Positions 1-8,553 are shown, counted from the stretch's first letter. The stretch: DNA of 64,000 nucleotides from Pontiella sulfatireligans (GCF_900890705.1 NZ_CAAHFH010000002.1:1612001-1676000), one strand, 5' to 3'. Notes: a model not told the origin generated them from the letters alone. Translations and numbers: made by a program.

Positions 1-1193
1 CTGCAGTCTGTCTTGGGATGCCCATCAGAATCTGAATCGCGCAGCAATGCGGTGGCACACCAAATCAATGGAGCCTGACCGTGGAGGTCTCCCACCCTCC
101 GTATCGGTTTTCGATATCCCTCGATAAAGTCCCGGGCATCCATCCCTCTGCAAATCTCAGTCAGGTTGCTATCTTCATTCACATAATCCGTAAGCGCCAG
201 CCATCCCTTGCGTGCAGCCGGACCATACACAGCAGCATCAAGCCATCCCTCCTTCACGCCGGTAATCATGGCGTAGGTAAACATGGCTGTGCCGGAGGTT
301 TCTTTCCAGAAGTCCGGCTGATCAATCAGCTGGCGCCACATGCCGTCGTCGGCCTGATAGCTCAGCAGCGTAGCCATCATCTCCTGATAGCCCGCCATAA
401 TACGATCCCGGTCAGGATTGTCGGCCGGCAGAAAACGGAGCAGGTCACTCAAGCCCACGGCCATCCACCCATTGCCCCGCCCCCAGTAAAACGGAGCAAA
501 CGGCGCGTGATGAAACAGGCCGTTATCCCGCTGCAGCTCATCAAGGTAGATCACCATCTGCCGGGCGGCACGGTCGATATATTTCCGGTCACCAGTGGCA
601 CGGTAGGCCTGCGACTGCACCGCATTAATCAGAAATGTATCGTCAATCCAGAGACGGGTCTGCCAGCTATACCCCTTTGCGGCCCAGGCCTTCTGCTCAG
701 GAGTGGCATCCGCCGGCACCTCCCATTGCGAGTCCGCATACGCCATGCCCAGATCATAATATTTCTGATCACCGGTCTGCAGATAGAGCTCCAGTGCCAA
801 TGCACCAAACACATTGTGGTTGACCCCGTCGCACGAGGGCAGCAGCCATTTTTCATCGTCGAACAAGGGTTGAAAACGCTGCTCCAGCCCTTTAAGCAGT
901 TCCGCATCACCCGACGCTTCGGCAAACCACAGCCCGCCAACCCAGGTACAGACATCCGGATAGCTGATCTGTTTCACTTCCTTATGCGGCGGCAGCACCC
1001 CGTACTTGGAATGAGGCGAACCCAGAAACCGCTGCACCGCACGCGTCCCAATGCGTTCCGGAACCTTGTCGACGGGAAAATCCTGGAGCGCCGCAACGTC
1101 GGAGTGCCCGCCGGCAGATCCAGCAAAAGACAGAGCATTCAGCAGAATAAGCGAACTCCAGTATATTCTTTTCATATCGATCCAATTCATCAT
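1..1193 (-). CDS. GH105/GH88-type unsaturated glycuronyl hydrolase, 3' end cut by window
   Basis: Probable unsaturated rhamnogalacturonyl/glucuronyl hydrolase that removes the 4,5-unsaturated uronic acid left on oligosaccharides by polysaccharide lyases. The reading frame is open from an ATG at 1193 to the window edge (about 397 residues visible). It starts with a hydrophobic signal-like segment, and its body aligns closely with the next gene upstream: HHAPFAP followed by WGRGNGWM, and an Asp pair in WIDDTFL, where the family's catalytic Asp is expected. A G-rich ribosome site lies immediately before tandem ATGs (1193, 1190); an ATG at 1175 is also possible. Only 7 bases separate it from the upstream gene, so the two form an operon and look like a tandem duplication. 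The substrate cannot be read from sequence. Confidence 0.85.
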   Translation of the reverse strand, partial: MMNWIDMKRIYWSSLILLNALSFAGSAGGHSDVAALQDFPVDKVPERIGTRAVQRFLGSPHSKYGVLPPHKEVKQISYPDVCTWVGGLWFAEASGDAELLKGLEQRFQPLFDDEKWLLPSCDGVNHNVFGALALELYLQTGDQKYYDLGMAYADSQWEVPADATPEQKAWAAKGYSWQTRLWIDDTFLINAVQSQAYRATGDRKYIDRAARQMVIYLDELQRDNGLFHHAPFAPFYWGRGNGWMAVGLSDLLRFLPADNPDRDRIMAGYQEMMATLLSYQADDGMWRQLIDQPDFWKETSGTAMFTYAMITGVKEGWLDAAVYGPAARKGWLALTDYVNEDSNLTEICRGMDARDFIEGYRKPIRRVGDLHGQAPLIWCATALLRDSDSDGHPKTDC

Positions 1194-1200
1194 TTCCCCC

Positions 1201-2364
1201 TTATCGTTCCGAGCGCAGCAGCGCGGTCGCACACCAGATCATGGGTGCCTGGCCATGCAGGTTTCCGACGGTTTGTTTGGCATTTTCATACCGCTTACGG
1301 AAATCGCGGGCATTCAGGCCCACACAAATCATCGTCAGATTATCCTCATCATTCAGATAGTTGGTAAGCTCAAGCCAGGCCTTGCGGGCGGCCAGCGCAT
1401 ACGCACCTTCAGCGAGCCACCCCTCCTGCACGCCGGTGATCATGGCATAGGCAAACATCGCCGTGCCCGAGGTTTCCTTCCATAAATCGGGCTGATCCAC
1501 CAGCTGACGCCACATACCGTCTTCTTCCTGAAAGGCCAGCAAGGATTTCATCATCTTCAGGTAGCCCTGCATAATCCGCTCACGATCCGGATTATCGGCC
1601 GGCAGCGCACGTAGCAGTTCGCTCATGCCCACCGCCATCCATCCATTGCCGCGCCCCCAGATATACGGAGCAAAAGGCGCATGGTGGAACAGTCCGTTTT
1701 CCAACTGGATTTCATCCAGATAGAGCGCCATCTGTCGTGCCGCCCGGTCGATGTATTTGCGGTCACCAGTCACGCGATAGGCCTGCGCCTGAACCGCCGT
1801 AATCATAAACATATCGTCGAGCCAGATGCGCGTCTGCCAGCTGTAGCCCTTGTCTGCCCAGGCTTTTTCTTCAGCTGTTGCAGCCTCAGGAACCGCCCAC
1901 TGCGAATCCGCGTAGGCCATCCCTAGTTCATAATATTTCGGATCACCGGTCTGCAGGAACAGCTCCAGCGCCAAGGCACCAAACACATTGTTATCGACGT
2001 GATTGGGCTCGGGCAGCAGCCATTTTTCTTCGTCAAAAAACGGCTGAAAACGCTGTTCCAGCCGATCAATCAGCTCCTGATTTCCAACCTCTTCGGCAAA
2101 CCACAGTCCGCCAAGCCAGGTACAAACATCCGGATAGCTGATCTGTTTCAGTTCTTTATGCGGCGGCAGCACCCCGTAGATGGAGTGCGGAGAACCCAGA
2201 AATTTTTCCACCACACGCGTCCCGATCGCTTCCGGGTCTTTGTCGACAGGAAAATCGTCGAACACCGCCCTCTCGAATTTCCCGGTGGTACACCCGGCTA
2301 GGATCAATCCTGACAACAAGGTGAGCGGAATAAATTTTATTTTCTTCATATCAAACCAGTACAT
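1201..2364 (-). CDS. GH105/GH88-type unsaturated glycuronyl hydrolase, lipoprotein
   Basis: 387-residue alpha6/alpha6-barrel hydrolase, paralogous to the gene at 1-1193. The N-terminus has a lysine, a hydrophobic stretch and LAGC, a lipobox, so the protein is probably anchored as a lipoprotein facing the periplasm. Motifs seen are WLDDMFM (likely containing the catalytic Asp), HHAPFAP and WGRGNGWMAVG, as in the YteR/GH105 family. The start at 2364 was chosen because a GGGGGG ribosome site lies 5 bases upstream; an in-frame ATG further upstream has none. The URO-D gene is 154 bases upstream on the same strand. GH105 enzymes act after lyases, so this operon probably handles lyase-generated oligosaccharides (inference). 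Confidence 0.88.
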   Translation of the reverse strand: MYWFDMKKIKFIPLTLLSGLILAGCTTGKFERAVFDDFPVDKDPEAIGTRVVEKFLGSPHSIYGVLPPHKELKQISYPDVCTWLGGLWFAEEVGNQELIDRLEQRFQPFFDEEKWLLPEPNHVDNNVFGALALELFLQTGDPKYYELGMAYADSQWAVPEAATAEEKAWADKGYSWQTRIWLDDMFMITAVQAQAYRVTGDRKYIDRAARQMALYLDEIQLENGLFHHAPFAPYIWGRGNGWMAVGMSELLRALPADNPDRERIMQGYLKMMKSLLAFQEEDGMWRQLVDQPDLWKETSGTAMFAYAMITGVQEGWLAEGAYALAARKAWLELTNYLNDEDNLTMICVGLNARDFRKRYENAKQTVGNLHGQAPMIWCATALLRSER

Positions 2365-2518
2365 CGATTCCCCCCGGTCATTCTTAAGTTCAATGCGACA
2401 GAACCATCCTTTCCGGATGATTTCAAACAACGTACAAGGCCGGCTCCCAACCAACGACTACAAGTCAGTTTAAGCGCTAAAACCGGGGTATTTTACCGCA
2501 ACGAATATCCTCAATAAT

Positions 2519-3577
2519 TCAGTTGGAATAATCACCGCGCCACTCGCGGACAGCTTCGCTCATAGCGATCCAGTTCGCAGGTTCGGTGTAGGATGAAATC
2601 TGGTTCCCGGTGCCAATGGCAATCCCGCCATGACCGGCACCGATTCGGTCGAGCAGGTCCAGCACATAGGCCCTCACTTCGGCCGGCGTATTAAGCGTCA
2701 TGATATTCATCTCCACCCCGCCGAAATTTCCAATCCGATCACCATATTTTTCGACCCAGACATCAAAGCGATCGATGGCATCCTCGTTCGAATGCTTGGC
2801 ATCAATACCCGCCTCAATAAGGTCCTCCATCACATCATAAATCCGTCCGCAGGAGTGCAGCAGAAACGGCTTTTCATAGGAATGCACCAGATCAATCACG
2901 CGTTTGTAATACGGCACGATATGCTTCCTGATTTCGTCGGGCTGTATCAGAGTCGATGAACGAAAACCCAGATCATCGCCGAAACGACATACGGCGAAGG
3001 TGTCGGCATGATTCTCGAGCACCCAAGTCCACAGTTGCAGCATGAGGTTGCCGACCTTTCCCCATAGCGCATCATATACCTCGGGCTCATCCACCTGCAG
3101 GAAGGCCAACTCCTGAAAGGGCACAAAATCCTGAATCAGCTCAAACATGCCGTTCCCCACACCGCCGACCGCTTTCATGCCTTCGGGCAAAGCGACTCGC
3201 AACGCTTCAAAATCAATATTGAACAGCTCAATGTATTCGGAAAGTTTGTCATCCCAAGGATACGCCTCCAGCTCTTCCATGGAGTTGATGATTGACGGCG
3301 CTTTCCCCAGCAGCCCCTGCCCCTGCTGAATAATGCATCCCGTGTTACCTTCAAAGGGAATGTAATCGTAGCCAAGCTGAATACTGCAGCGCGCCATACG
3401 CCGGAATCCCTCTGTGCGCTCCGCAAGGGTTCCCTTCAATAAAGGTGCAACCGGCTCCCCTATTATTTTTTCAACAATACCACGATCCATTCCATGTTCA
3501 TAAAGCGGCAGTCGTTCCGCCTCCTTGTTATATGCCGCAGCGACAACATGCCGGAAATCCGGCTTAAATATTTTCAT
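2519..3577 (-). CDS. Uroporphyrinogen decarboxylase-like (URO-D/MtaA-type) protein
   Basis: 352-residue TIM-barrel protein of the URO-D superfamily, which includes haem-pathway decarboxylases and corrinoid:cofactor methyltransferases (MtaA, CmuA). LLHSCG near residue 240 resembles the His-x-Cys zinc site of the methyltransferase branch, so a methyl-transfer role is more likely than haem synthesis. It has no signal peptide and should be cytoplasmic. An AGGGGA ribosome site precedes ATG 3577. It heads the small operon with the two GH105 genes. A clear paralogue lies at 15053-16105 and a more distant one at 48937-49971, each next to carbohydrate genes. A role in demethylating methylated sugars is possible but unproven. 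Confidence 0.8.
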   Translation of the reverse strand: MKIFKPDFRHVVAAAYNKEAERLPLYEHGMDRGIVEKIIGEPVAPLLKGTLAERTEGFRRMARCSIQLGYDYIPFEGNTGCIIQQGQGLLGKAPSIINSMEELEAYPWDDKLSEYIELFNIDFEALRVALPEGMKAVGGVGNGMFELIQDFVPFQELAFLQVDEPEVYDALWGKVGNLMLQLWTWVLENHADTFAVCRFGDDLGFRSSTLIQPDEIRKHIVPYYKRVIDLVHSYEKPFLLHSCGRIYDVMEDLIEAGIDAKHSNEDAIDRFDVWVEKYGDRIGNFGGVEMNIMTLNTPAEVRAYVLDLLDRIGAGHGGIAIGTGNQISSYTEPANWIAMSEAVREWRGDYSN

Positions 3578-3972
3578 TTCTTTTCCCCTAGTTTAATTTG
3601 CTTACAATTTGCATGCCCCAAAGGCGAAAACGAAATTGCAGAAGCGTTGTTGCACTAACATCGTACAAACAACCATCGTTATTTCATTAATGCGGTTAAA
3701 CAAAGCTCATCGCTATGGGATAAAGAAAGTTCAGCCCATATACAATCGCAGAATTACCAATCGTATTTATTCATCAAAACCCAATGTGCAAGGTGTCGGA
3801 GGAGCATAAACGACTCGTAATGGAGGCTGTCAACCCAGAGCCCTATCTGCCAGATAAGATATTCCTGACCCAGCACGAAACCGCCCGATGATTGATCCTC
3901 ATGGGCTGCTGGGATCCGAAAATATTATAATATTTTTTCCGGACGCCCACAGACCGCTACATTTCTGCTGAT
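3578..3972. other. Intergenic, no convincing gene
   Basis: No reading frame here has a ribosome site or recognisable product. A weak minus-strand promoter candidate is present: TTGACA complement at 3828-3833 and TTTATG complement at 3805-3810, 17 bases apart. It could drive the URO-D/GH105 operon, though it would leave a leader of more than 200 bases. Confidence 0.4.
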
Positions 3973-4128
3973 CTAGGCAGTCTGGGGCGGCTGCTCTTTC
4001 ATCGCGGGATTGGTGATCAGAAGGATGGAGCGTACAAGTAAGTACCACGCAAAAACAGGCCCCAAAGCAGCCGCCCAGATAACCCGGGAAGTGCGTGACA
4101 CGCCCGAATTACCCAACACACGGGTCAT
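3973..4128 (-). CDS. Small putative membrane protein
   Basis: 51-residue frame with a GAGG-like ribosome site just before ATG 4128. The product has a polar N-terminus, one hydrophobic span (VIWAAALGPVFAWYLLV) and a charged tail, so it could be a single-span membrane peptide. No family is recognised. It lies alone in an otherwise gene-poor, decayed stretch and could be the end of a larger lost gene. Confidence 0.3.
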   Translation of the reverse strand: MTRVLGNSGVSRTSRVIWAAALGPVFAWYLLVRSILLITNPAMKEQPPQTA

Positions 4129-4630
4129 GCTGCCTCAGTTGCCCCTTGGTGATCTTATACCTTATATATGCCATTACAAAAGGCCAGAGCCGTGCAGCTG
4201 CTTTTGCCGCAACACCTCCAGCGGCCACATGGAGCGCATCGAATCCCGGTATCGCCATGCTATGCGTCGCAACTTCGGGGTGCCTTTTTACTGCATTTCT
4301 CGCGTATGTCGCAACTTCACCTAATGGGAAGGGCAAAAGAGAAACCCCCGCAACCTATTGGCTACGATAGCTTAAGATGGATGCCGGCGGTCAGACCGTC
4401 GATTGAAAACACCAGTTTTCATAAGCACCTGAACAGTAAAAACCTGCAAAATCACCATTTGTTGAATTTCATATAATACCGGGAAGATTTGTAAACCGGA
4501 GAGAGGTGTTTTGGAAGGAAAATATCCCGGTAAAACAGTGAACTGGTGCGGTATCATGAGCCACCTTATAAGTAGATATTCGTACACGAAAACATGCCAA
4601 TGGGAAACTCATTATCTTCGAGAGCATTTC
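4129..4630. other. Gene-poor stretch before the hip operon
   Basis: Several overlapping frames exist but none has family features or a good start. The stretch holds the att-like repeat at 4377-4395 and ends at the first hip operator. Confidence 0.4.
4377..4395. repeat. att-like direct repeat, copy 1
   Basis: ATGG(AT)GCCGGCGGTCAGA here matches, with one base inserted, the acceptor and T-stem end of the tRNA-Thr fragment at 6297-6314, in the same orientation. The two copies bracket the hipBST locus. It may be an old attachment-site duplicate; the flanking bases do not fold as a tRNA. Confidence 0.4.
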
Positions 4631-4728
4631 TATACCCGATCAGGATTATTTCGAACAATAAACCACTTGCTATACCCGAACGGGATTAGTATAAATCACA
4701 ACAACCACTTTATACCCGAAGGGGGATA
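4631..4728 (+). promoter_or_regulatory. Three HipB-type operators at 40-base spacing
   Basis: Three copies of an 18-base dyad begin at 4631, 4671 and 4711: TATACCCGATCAGGATTA, TATACCCGAACGGGATTA and TATACCCGAAGGGGGATA. The TAT..CC....GG.ATA layout resembles the TATCC(N8)GGATA operators of E. coli HipB. Start-to-start spacing is exactly 40 bases twice, close to four helical turns, so HipB dimers would sit on one face of the DNA. The third copy overlaps the ribosome site of hipB (ATG 4731), so binding there should block expression directly. Confidence 0.75.
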
Positions 4729-4730
4729 GA

Positions 4731-4955
4731 ATGACCGACCCATTGATCAGATTTGTAAAAGAACGCCGCCGCTCAACGGGCCTGACCCAGAAAGACTTGG
4801 CCGACCGAGCAGGTGTAGGCCTGCGCTTTATCCGAGATCTCGAACAGGGAAAAGAGTCGTTGCGCCTAGATAAGGTAAACCAGGTACTCGCTCTGTTCGG
4901 TCATCGAATGGCCCCTGCACCATTCCGCATGGAGGTGAACGATGAGGAAGGCTGA
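4731..4955 (+). CDS. hipB: HipB-like antitoxin/repressor (XRE helix-turn-helix)
   Basis: 74-residue DNA-binding protein, essentially one XRE-type helix-turn-helix: GLTQKDLADRAGVGLRFIRDLEQG near residues 18-41, followed by a dimerisation tail. As HipB of HipBA/HipBST operons it should bind the three upstream operators and autoregulate. Its start lies within the third operator. It overlaps the next gene by 14 bases, implying coupled translation. In HipBST systems HipB is mainly the repressor and augments HipS. Confidence 0.85.
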   Translation: MTDPLIRFVKERRRSTGLTQKDLADRAGVGLRFIRDLEQGKESLRLDKVNQVLALFGHRMAPAPFRMEVNDEEG

Positions 4956-5271
4956 AGTTTATATACAGAAACGTCTAGCTGGTATACTTGAAGAAACGGA
5001 CTCAGGATATCACTTTGCGTATTCTTCGGACTACCTCAACCTCGATGATGCGGCTGCCGTCAGCCTATCACTCCCCCTCCAGCCCGAACCATTTGAAGAC
5101 AAACGGCTCTTCCCGTTCTTTGACGGATTGATCCCCGAGGGCTGGCTTCTAGATATTGCCGAGGCGACCTGGAAACTCAACCCGCGTGATCGCATGGGGC
5201 TGTTACTGGCCTGCTGCCGAGACTGCATCGGTGCGGTTTCCATCATACAGGCAGAGGAGTCCAATGAATAA
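4942..5271 (+). CDS. hipS: HipS-like antitoxin (stand-alone HipA N-subdomain 1)
   Basis: 109-residue protein equal to the N-terminal HipA subdomain (Couple_hipA type), encoded separately: a beta-rich start and the typical LFPFFDGLIPEGW followed by RMGLLLACCRDCIGAVSII. In the tripartite HipBST system this piece acts as the antitoxin that binds and inhibits the HipT kinase. It overlaps hipB by 14 bases and hipT by 8 bases, so the three are translationally coupled in the order B-S-T. Confidence 0.82.
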   Translation: MRKAEVYIQKRLAGILEETDSGYHFAYSSDYLNLDDAAAVSLSLPLQPEPFEDKRLFPFFDGLIPEGWLLDIAEATWKLNPRDRMGLLLACCRDCIGAVSIIQAEESNE

Positions 5272-6214
5272 TTCAACCTGCCATATATGCCTCCTGCCCT
5301 TGGAAAACGGCAAAAAGCTCTATCACGCATCCTGCTGCAAAAAACTGTTCGGCTCGACTAAACCACCGAACTTTCCCTATGCCTGGGATGAACTCAATAA
5401 GCTGGCCGAACAGGTTATCAGCCAGCACATCACCATCCCCGGTGTTCAACCCAAACTCTCCGTGCACCTAGAAACGGGCGGCAGGACACGGGATGCCCGA
5501 CTGACTCTGGTCGGCCTCGAAGGTGGATACATCCTGAAGCCAACGGTTGCTGAATATCCGGAAATGCCGGAACTCGAACATGTCACCATGCGCATGGCCG
5601 GTTGTTTTGGTATCGCCGCTGCCGAATGCGGACTAATCCCCATGGAAGGCGGGCAACTCGCTTTTATTACCAAACGTATGGATCGTATTGGAAATGCAAA
5701 GTTGCACATGGAGGATATGTGCCAACTCACCGATAAGCTGACTGAACAAAAGTATCGTGGTTCCACGGAGCAGGTCGGACGGGCAATCCTTAAGTATTGT
5801 GACAACGCCCTGTTCGATGCCCTCCGCTTTTTCGAGACCGTCCTTTTCAGCTTCCTAACCGGCAACTCCGATATGCACCTGAAAAACTTCTCCCTCCTGT
5901 ATAAACCGGGAGGGGCGATTGGACTATCTCCTGCGTACGACTTATTACCGACTCAGCTGCTTCTTCCGGAAGATACGGAGGAATCAGCCCTTACCATCAA
6001 CGGCCGCAAGCGACGCATTGGACGGAATGACTTTCAACGCCTAGCAGAATCTCTGCGCCTGAATGAAAAGCAGGTTTTAAACGTGTTCTCACGGTTTACT
6101 ACCAACCTCGATGAGGCTCTCCGTTTATTAGACTCCGGCTTATGCGGCTTGGAGATGAAAGCGAAATATAAGTCCCTTATTCAGGAAAGAGCAGAACACC
6201 TGAGCTTGACCTAG
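5264..6214 (+). CDS. hipT: HipT-like serine/threonine kinase toxin
   Basis: 316-residue kinase of the HipA superfamily lacking the N-subdomain, which is the HipT arrangement. The start at 5264 overlaps the end of hipS. An N-terminal CxxC...HxSCC cluster (residues 5-25) may bind metal. The Gly-loop region reads ITIPGVQPKLS near residue 63. The catalytic loop NSDMHLKNFSLLY and the DFG-equivalent SPAYDLLP are intact, so the kinase is predicted active. E. coli HipT phosphorylates tryptophanyl-tRNA synthetase; the target here is unknown. No frame break is visible. Confidence 0.82.
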   Translation: MNNSTCHICLLPLENGKKLYHASCCKKLFGSTKPPNFPYAWDELNKLAEQVISQHITIPGVQPKLSVHLETGGRTRDARLTLVGLEGGYILKPTVAEYPEMPELEHVTMRMAGCFGIAAAECGLIPMEGGQLAFITKRMDRIGNAKLHMEDMCQLTDKLTEQKYRGSTEQVGRAILKYCDNALFDALRFFETVLFSFLTGNSDMHLKNFSLLYKPGGAIGLSPAYDLLPTQLLLPEDTEESALTINGRKRRIGRNDFQRLAESLRLNEKQVLNVFSRFTTNLDEALRLLDSGLCGLEMKAKYKSLIQERAEHLSLT

Positions 6215-6255
6215 TTGATCCAGCAGTTCTGCACTGCTTATACTTACCCTAAACC

Positions 6256-6287
6256 AAAAAAACTCCTAACCTCAAAGAGATCAGGAG
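6256..6287 (-). terminator. Hairpin and T-run after the tRNA fragment
   Basis: On the minus strand, CTCCT and AGGAG plus CTC/GAG form an interrupted stem followed by seven T. It sits just past the tRNA fragment's CCA end, where the original tRNA terminator would be, and may also stop hipBST read-through. Confidence 0.5.
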
Positions 6288-6297
6288 CCTTTAGAAA

Positions 6298-6345
6298 TGG
6301 AGCCGGCGGTCAGAGTCGAACTGACGACCAACGGATTACAAATCC
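6298..6345 (-). pseudogene. 3' fragment of tRNA-Thr(UGU), likely attachment site
   Basis: The minus strand reads the 3' half of a tRNA: an anticodon loop with TGT inside GGATTTGTAATCC, a T-arm GTCAG-TTCGACT-CTGAC with perfect pairing, a 3' acceptor strand CGCCGGC, discriminator T and encoded CCA. The 5' half (D-arm and 5' acceptor) is missing: the bases beyond 6345 lead instead to the integrase gene. This is the expected left-over end when an element integrates at a tRNA 3' end. No intact copy was seen in the window. Confidence 0.75.
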
Positions 6346-6497
6346 TTATCTTATGGAACATTTTAATAGTTTTTTTTAAATATTTCATACAACGTATGCA
6401 TTTGTTTTGTAATTGTTTTGTTTTTAGCTCGTTTTAGACCCCTGTTTATATCCATAGTGCCCACCAGATATCAGGGTCACTCAAACGAGGTGCACAC

Positions 6498-8021
6498 ATG
6501 ATTGAAAACGGCAAAATAAAGGGAACACTCGAACGGCGAAAAACCTCCAAATGGTGGTACGGTGCATATAAGGTTGGAGGCAAACGTAAGGCGGTAAACC
6601 TGCATGTTGAGATCAGGGGAACCCCTCCCGGCAAACTGGAAGAACATGGAAGCATTCAGTTTGAGAAATCAAAGGGCGAGGCCGAAGCCGCATTGAAGGC
6701 GTTGCTTGCTGACGTGAACGGAAACCGGAAAACCGAAGAGCTAGCTCAAGCCGTACACGAAGCCCGAACAGGCCGACGCATAGCATCCTACACGCTGGCC
6801 GATCTGCCCATGCTCTGGGAATCTATGCCGCGCAATAAGACCCCTTCAAACGATCACATTAAACGATGTACTGATATACTGACTGGCTTCGTTACTTTCT
6901 GCAGCGAAAGCTTTCCGAACATCAGCAATCTGGACCACCTAGCACCCGACCACGCTCATGCTTACATGGACTGGCAGGAAAAACGGGGAATTAATCCCCG
7001 GACATGGAACTTTATTCTCGCAGCCATGAAAGCTGCTTGCCGTCGCGGTGATTGCAGAGCGTTTGACGACATGAAACAAAAGCCGCTGGAGACTGTTCAC
7101 CGCGTGCCCTTCACCCCTGACGAACTACAAGCCATTTTAACCGCCGCGAAAGCTGACAACCTCGTTTACCCACTTGTGGTGACTGCAACCTGTACCGCCA
7201 TGCGCAAAGGAGACTGTTGCCGACTACGCTGGGATGCTGTTGACCTTATAAGCGGATACATCACCGTTAAAACATCCAAGACCGGGCGAACAGCTGACAT
7301 CCCGTTAGCTGACCTACTACGGGAAGAGATCGAGAAGCAGACAGGCAACGAATCTGACTACGTTTTCCCCGAACTGGCTAAGCAGTATGCCAACGACGAC
7401 ACCCTTCTAACAAAGCGATTCAAGGCGATACTTGCTAGGGCTGGTTTTAATGATGGGACATCCCCTCCTGCAGAGCTAAAGGCATTCGATCCCAAGGAAT
7501 TGGCAGAGAAAGCGGAAGCCTACTTCTGCGGAATCCAGACCAGCAAAAAGCGCGAAAAAGCGCGAGCCACGTTTGCGGCGTATATTGCCGGAAAATCCCT
7601 TGCACAATCAGCAGAGGCCGCTGGAGTCAGCAAGGCCACTGGCTCTGCATACCTTAACGAGATCGAGACGGAAACGGGTATCGCCTTCATTCGAGGTAAA
7701 CGGAGAGAGAACAGCGCACCGACTCCCAGCAGGGGCAATGTTAGCCTTGAGCGGGAAACGGGTTTAAGGCGAGCCTCTGTGCGGGATTTCCATGCCCTGC
7801 GTACAACATGGATCACACTTGCCTTAATGAATGGCATGCCCCTAGAGCTTGTTCAAACCGTCACCGGACATGCTACGGCGGAAATCGTAATGCAACACTA
7901 TTTCAAGCCCCAGCGAGAACAGCTTAAAACAGCTATGCATAATTACCTGCCTGACCTCCTGTCTAACTCCAGACAACCAGTTAATGATTCCATATCCCAT
8001 TCGGTGAAGTCTTCATCCTGA
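6498..8021 (+). CDS. Tyrosine recombinase/integrase with an internal insertion
   Basis: 507-residue phage-type integrase. It has an N-terminal arm-binding/SAM-like region (about 1-200) and a catalytic domain with Arg in AMRKGDCCRLRW (about 235), Lys in KTSKTGR (about 259), HALR (about 431), TGH (about 456) and the nucleophile Tyr in MQHYFK (about 466). All catalytic positions appear intact. Between Lys and HxxR there are about 100 extra residues containing a helix-turn-helix-like stretch (SLAQSAEAAGVSKATGSAYL), which is unusual. It begins about 150 bases from the tRNA-Thr fragment, supporting site-specific integration there. Its 3' end overlaps the convergent gene at 7943 by 79 bases. Confidence 0.88.
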   Translation: MIENGKIKGTLERRKTSKWWYGAYKVGGKRKAVNLHVEIRGTPPGKLEEHGSIQFEKSKGEAEAALKALLADVNGNRKTEELAQAVHEARTGRRIASYTLADLPMLWESMPRNKTPSNDHIKRCTDILTGFVTFCSESFPNISNLDHLAPDHAHAYMDWQEKRGINPRTWNFILAAMKAACRRGDCRAFDDMKQKPLETVHRVPFTPDELQAILTAAKADNLVYPLVVTATCTAMRKGDCCRLRWDAVDLISGYITVKTSKTGRTADIPLADLLREEIEKQTGNESDYVFPELAKQYANDDTLLTKRFKAILARAGFNDGTSPPAELKAFDPKELAEKAEAYFCGIQTSKKREKARATFAAYIAGKSLAQSAEAAGVSKATGSAYLNEIETETGIAFIRGKRRENSAPTPSRGNVSLERETGLRRASVRDFHALRTTWITLALMNGMPLELVQTVTGHATAEIVMQHYFKPQREQLKTAMHNYLPDLLSNSRQPVNDSISHSVKSSS

Positions 8022-8491
8022 TCAACGGATTTTCCCGGCTGGCTGAATACCTGCGGCTCTGGTTTTTCCAATACATGGAGCAATCCGATGCACCAATCCG
8101 ACGTGCAGGGCGTATCCTGCTTATGCCAGGTCAGCTTTCCGCAGTGATCGCATTTAGCTGTCCGGGCGTTTTTCCAATCCAATCCGCCGCGATAGAGCAC
8201 AAGGTATCCCCCGCTCCGACCGTTGAATCCAACCTGCCACTCCCAGCTTTGTGCATCCGCCCAATCCCGCAGCAACCGACCAAACACATCATAGATTTCG
8301 GAGCAGTCGAGCATGTCGAATGCCTTCTCCATAATTTCCGTCGGCAAATCCAGCCGATGAACTTTCACGCAGTTGGCGTACGACGTACTCCGGTTCCAGC
8401 TGTTCATGGTATTGTACCGGAAATGATTCTCCAGATACTGGATCATCGTCTCGCGGCTTCTCATATCTACTTTTTCACAAAAACGCTTCAT
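7943..8491 (-). CDS. Hypothetical protein with zinc-ribbon-like C-terminus
   Basis: 182 residues, family not recognised. The start at 8491 follows a GGAGG ribosome site at 8-base spacing; the longer frame from 8506 would contain that site. The C-terminal half has CDHCGKLTWH and, after a short gap, CTSDWC, a Cys-x2-Cys/Cys-x4-Cys pattern consistent with a zinc ribbon. The acidic tail runs antisense into the last 79 bases of the integrase. It lies between the integrase and an ArdC-like gene, so it is probably mobile-element cargo. Confidence 0.55.
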   Translation of the reverse strand: MKRFCEKVDMRSRETMIQYLENHFRYNTMNSWNRSTSYANCVKVHRLDLPTEIMEKAFDMLDCSEIYDVFGRLLRDWADAQSWEWQVGFNGRSGGYLVLYRGGLDWKNARTAKCDHCGKLTWHKQDTPCTSDWCIGLLHVLEKPEPQVFSQPGKSVDQDEDFTEWDMESLTGCLELDRRSGR

Positions 8492-8553
8492 GGTTATTAC
8501 CTCCAATTAGTTTAAGGGGCATCCCCCAGGGATGAGGGCTGCCCCGTTTCGGT

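Noticed and set aside
4371-4420. Possible second tRNA gene on the minus strand
   Set aside because: Only the acceptor-like end matches; the rest does not fold into T-, anticodon- and D-arms.
4095-4476. Overlapping short plus-strand frames of about 100 codons
   Set aside because: No ribosome sites, mutually overlapping, Cys/Pro/Arg-rich; look like random frames in decayed DNA.
4631-4728. Regularly spaced repeats resembling a mini CRISPR array
   Set aside because: Units are 18-base dyads with 22-base gaps immediately upstream of hipB, one over its ribosome site, and no cas genes; operators explain them better.
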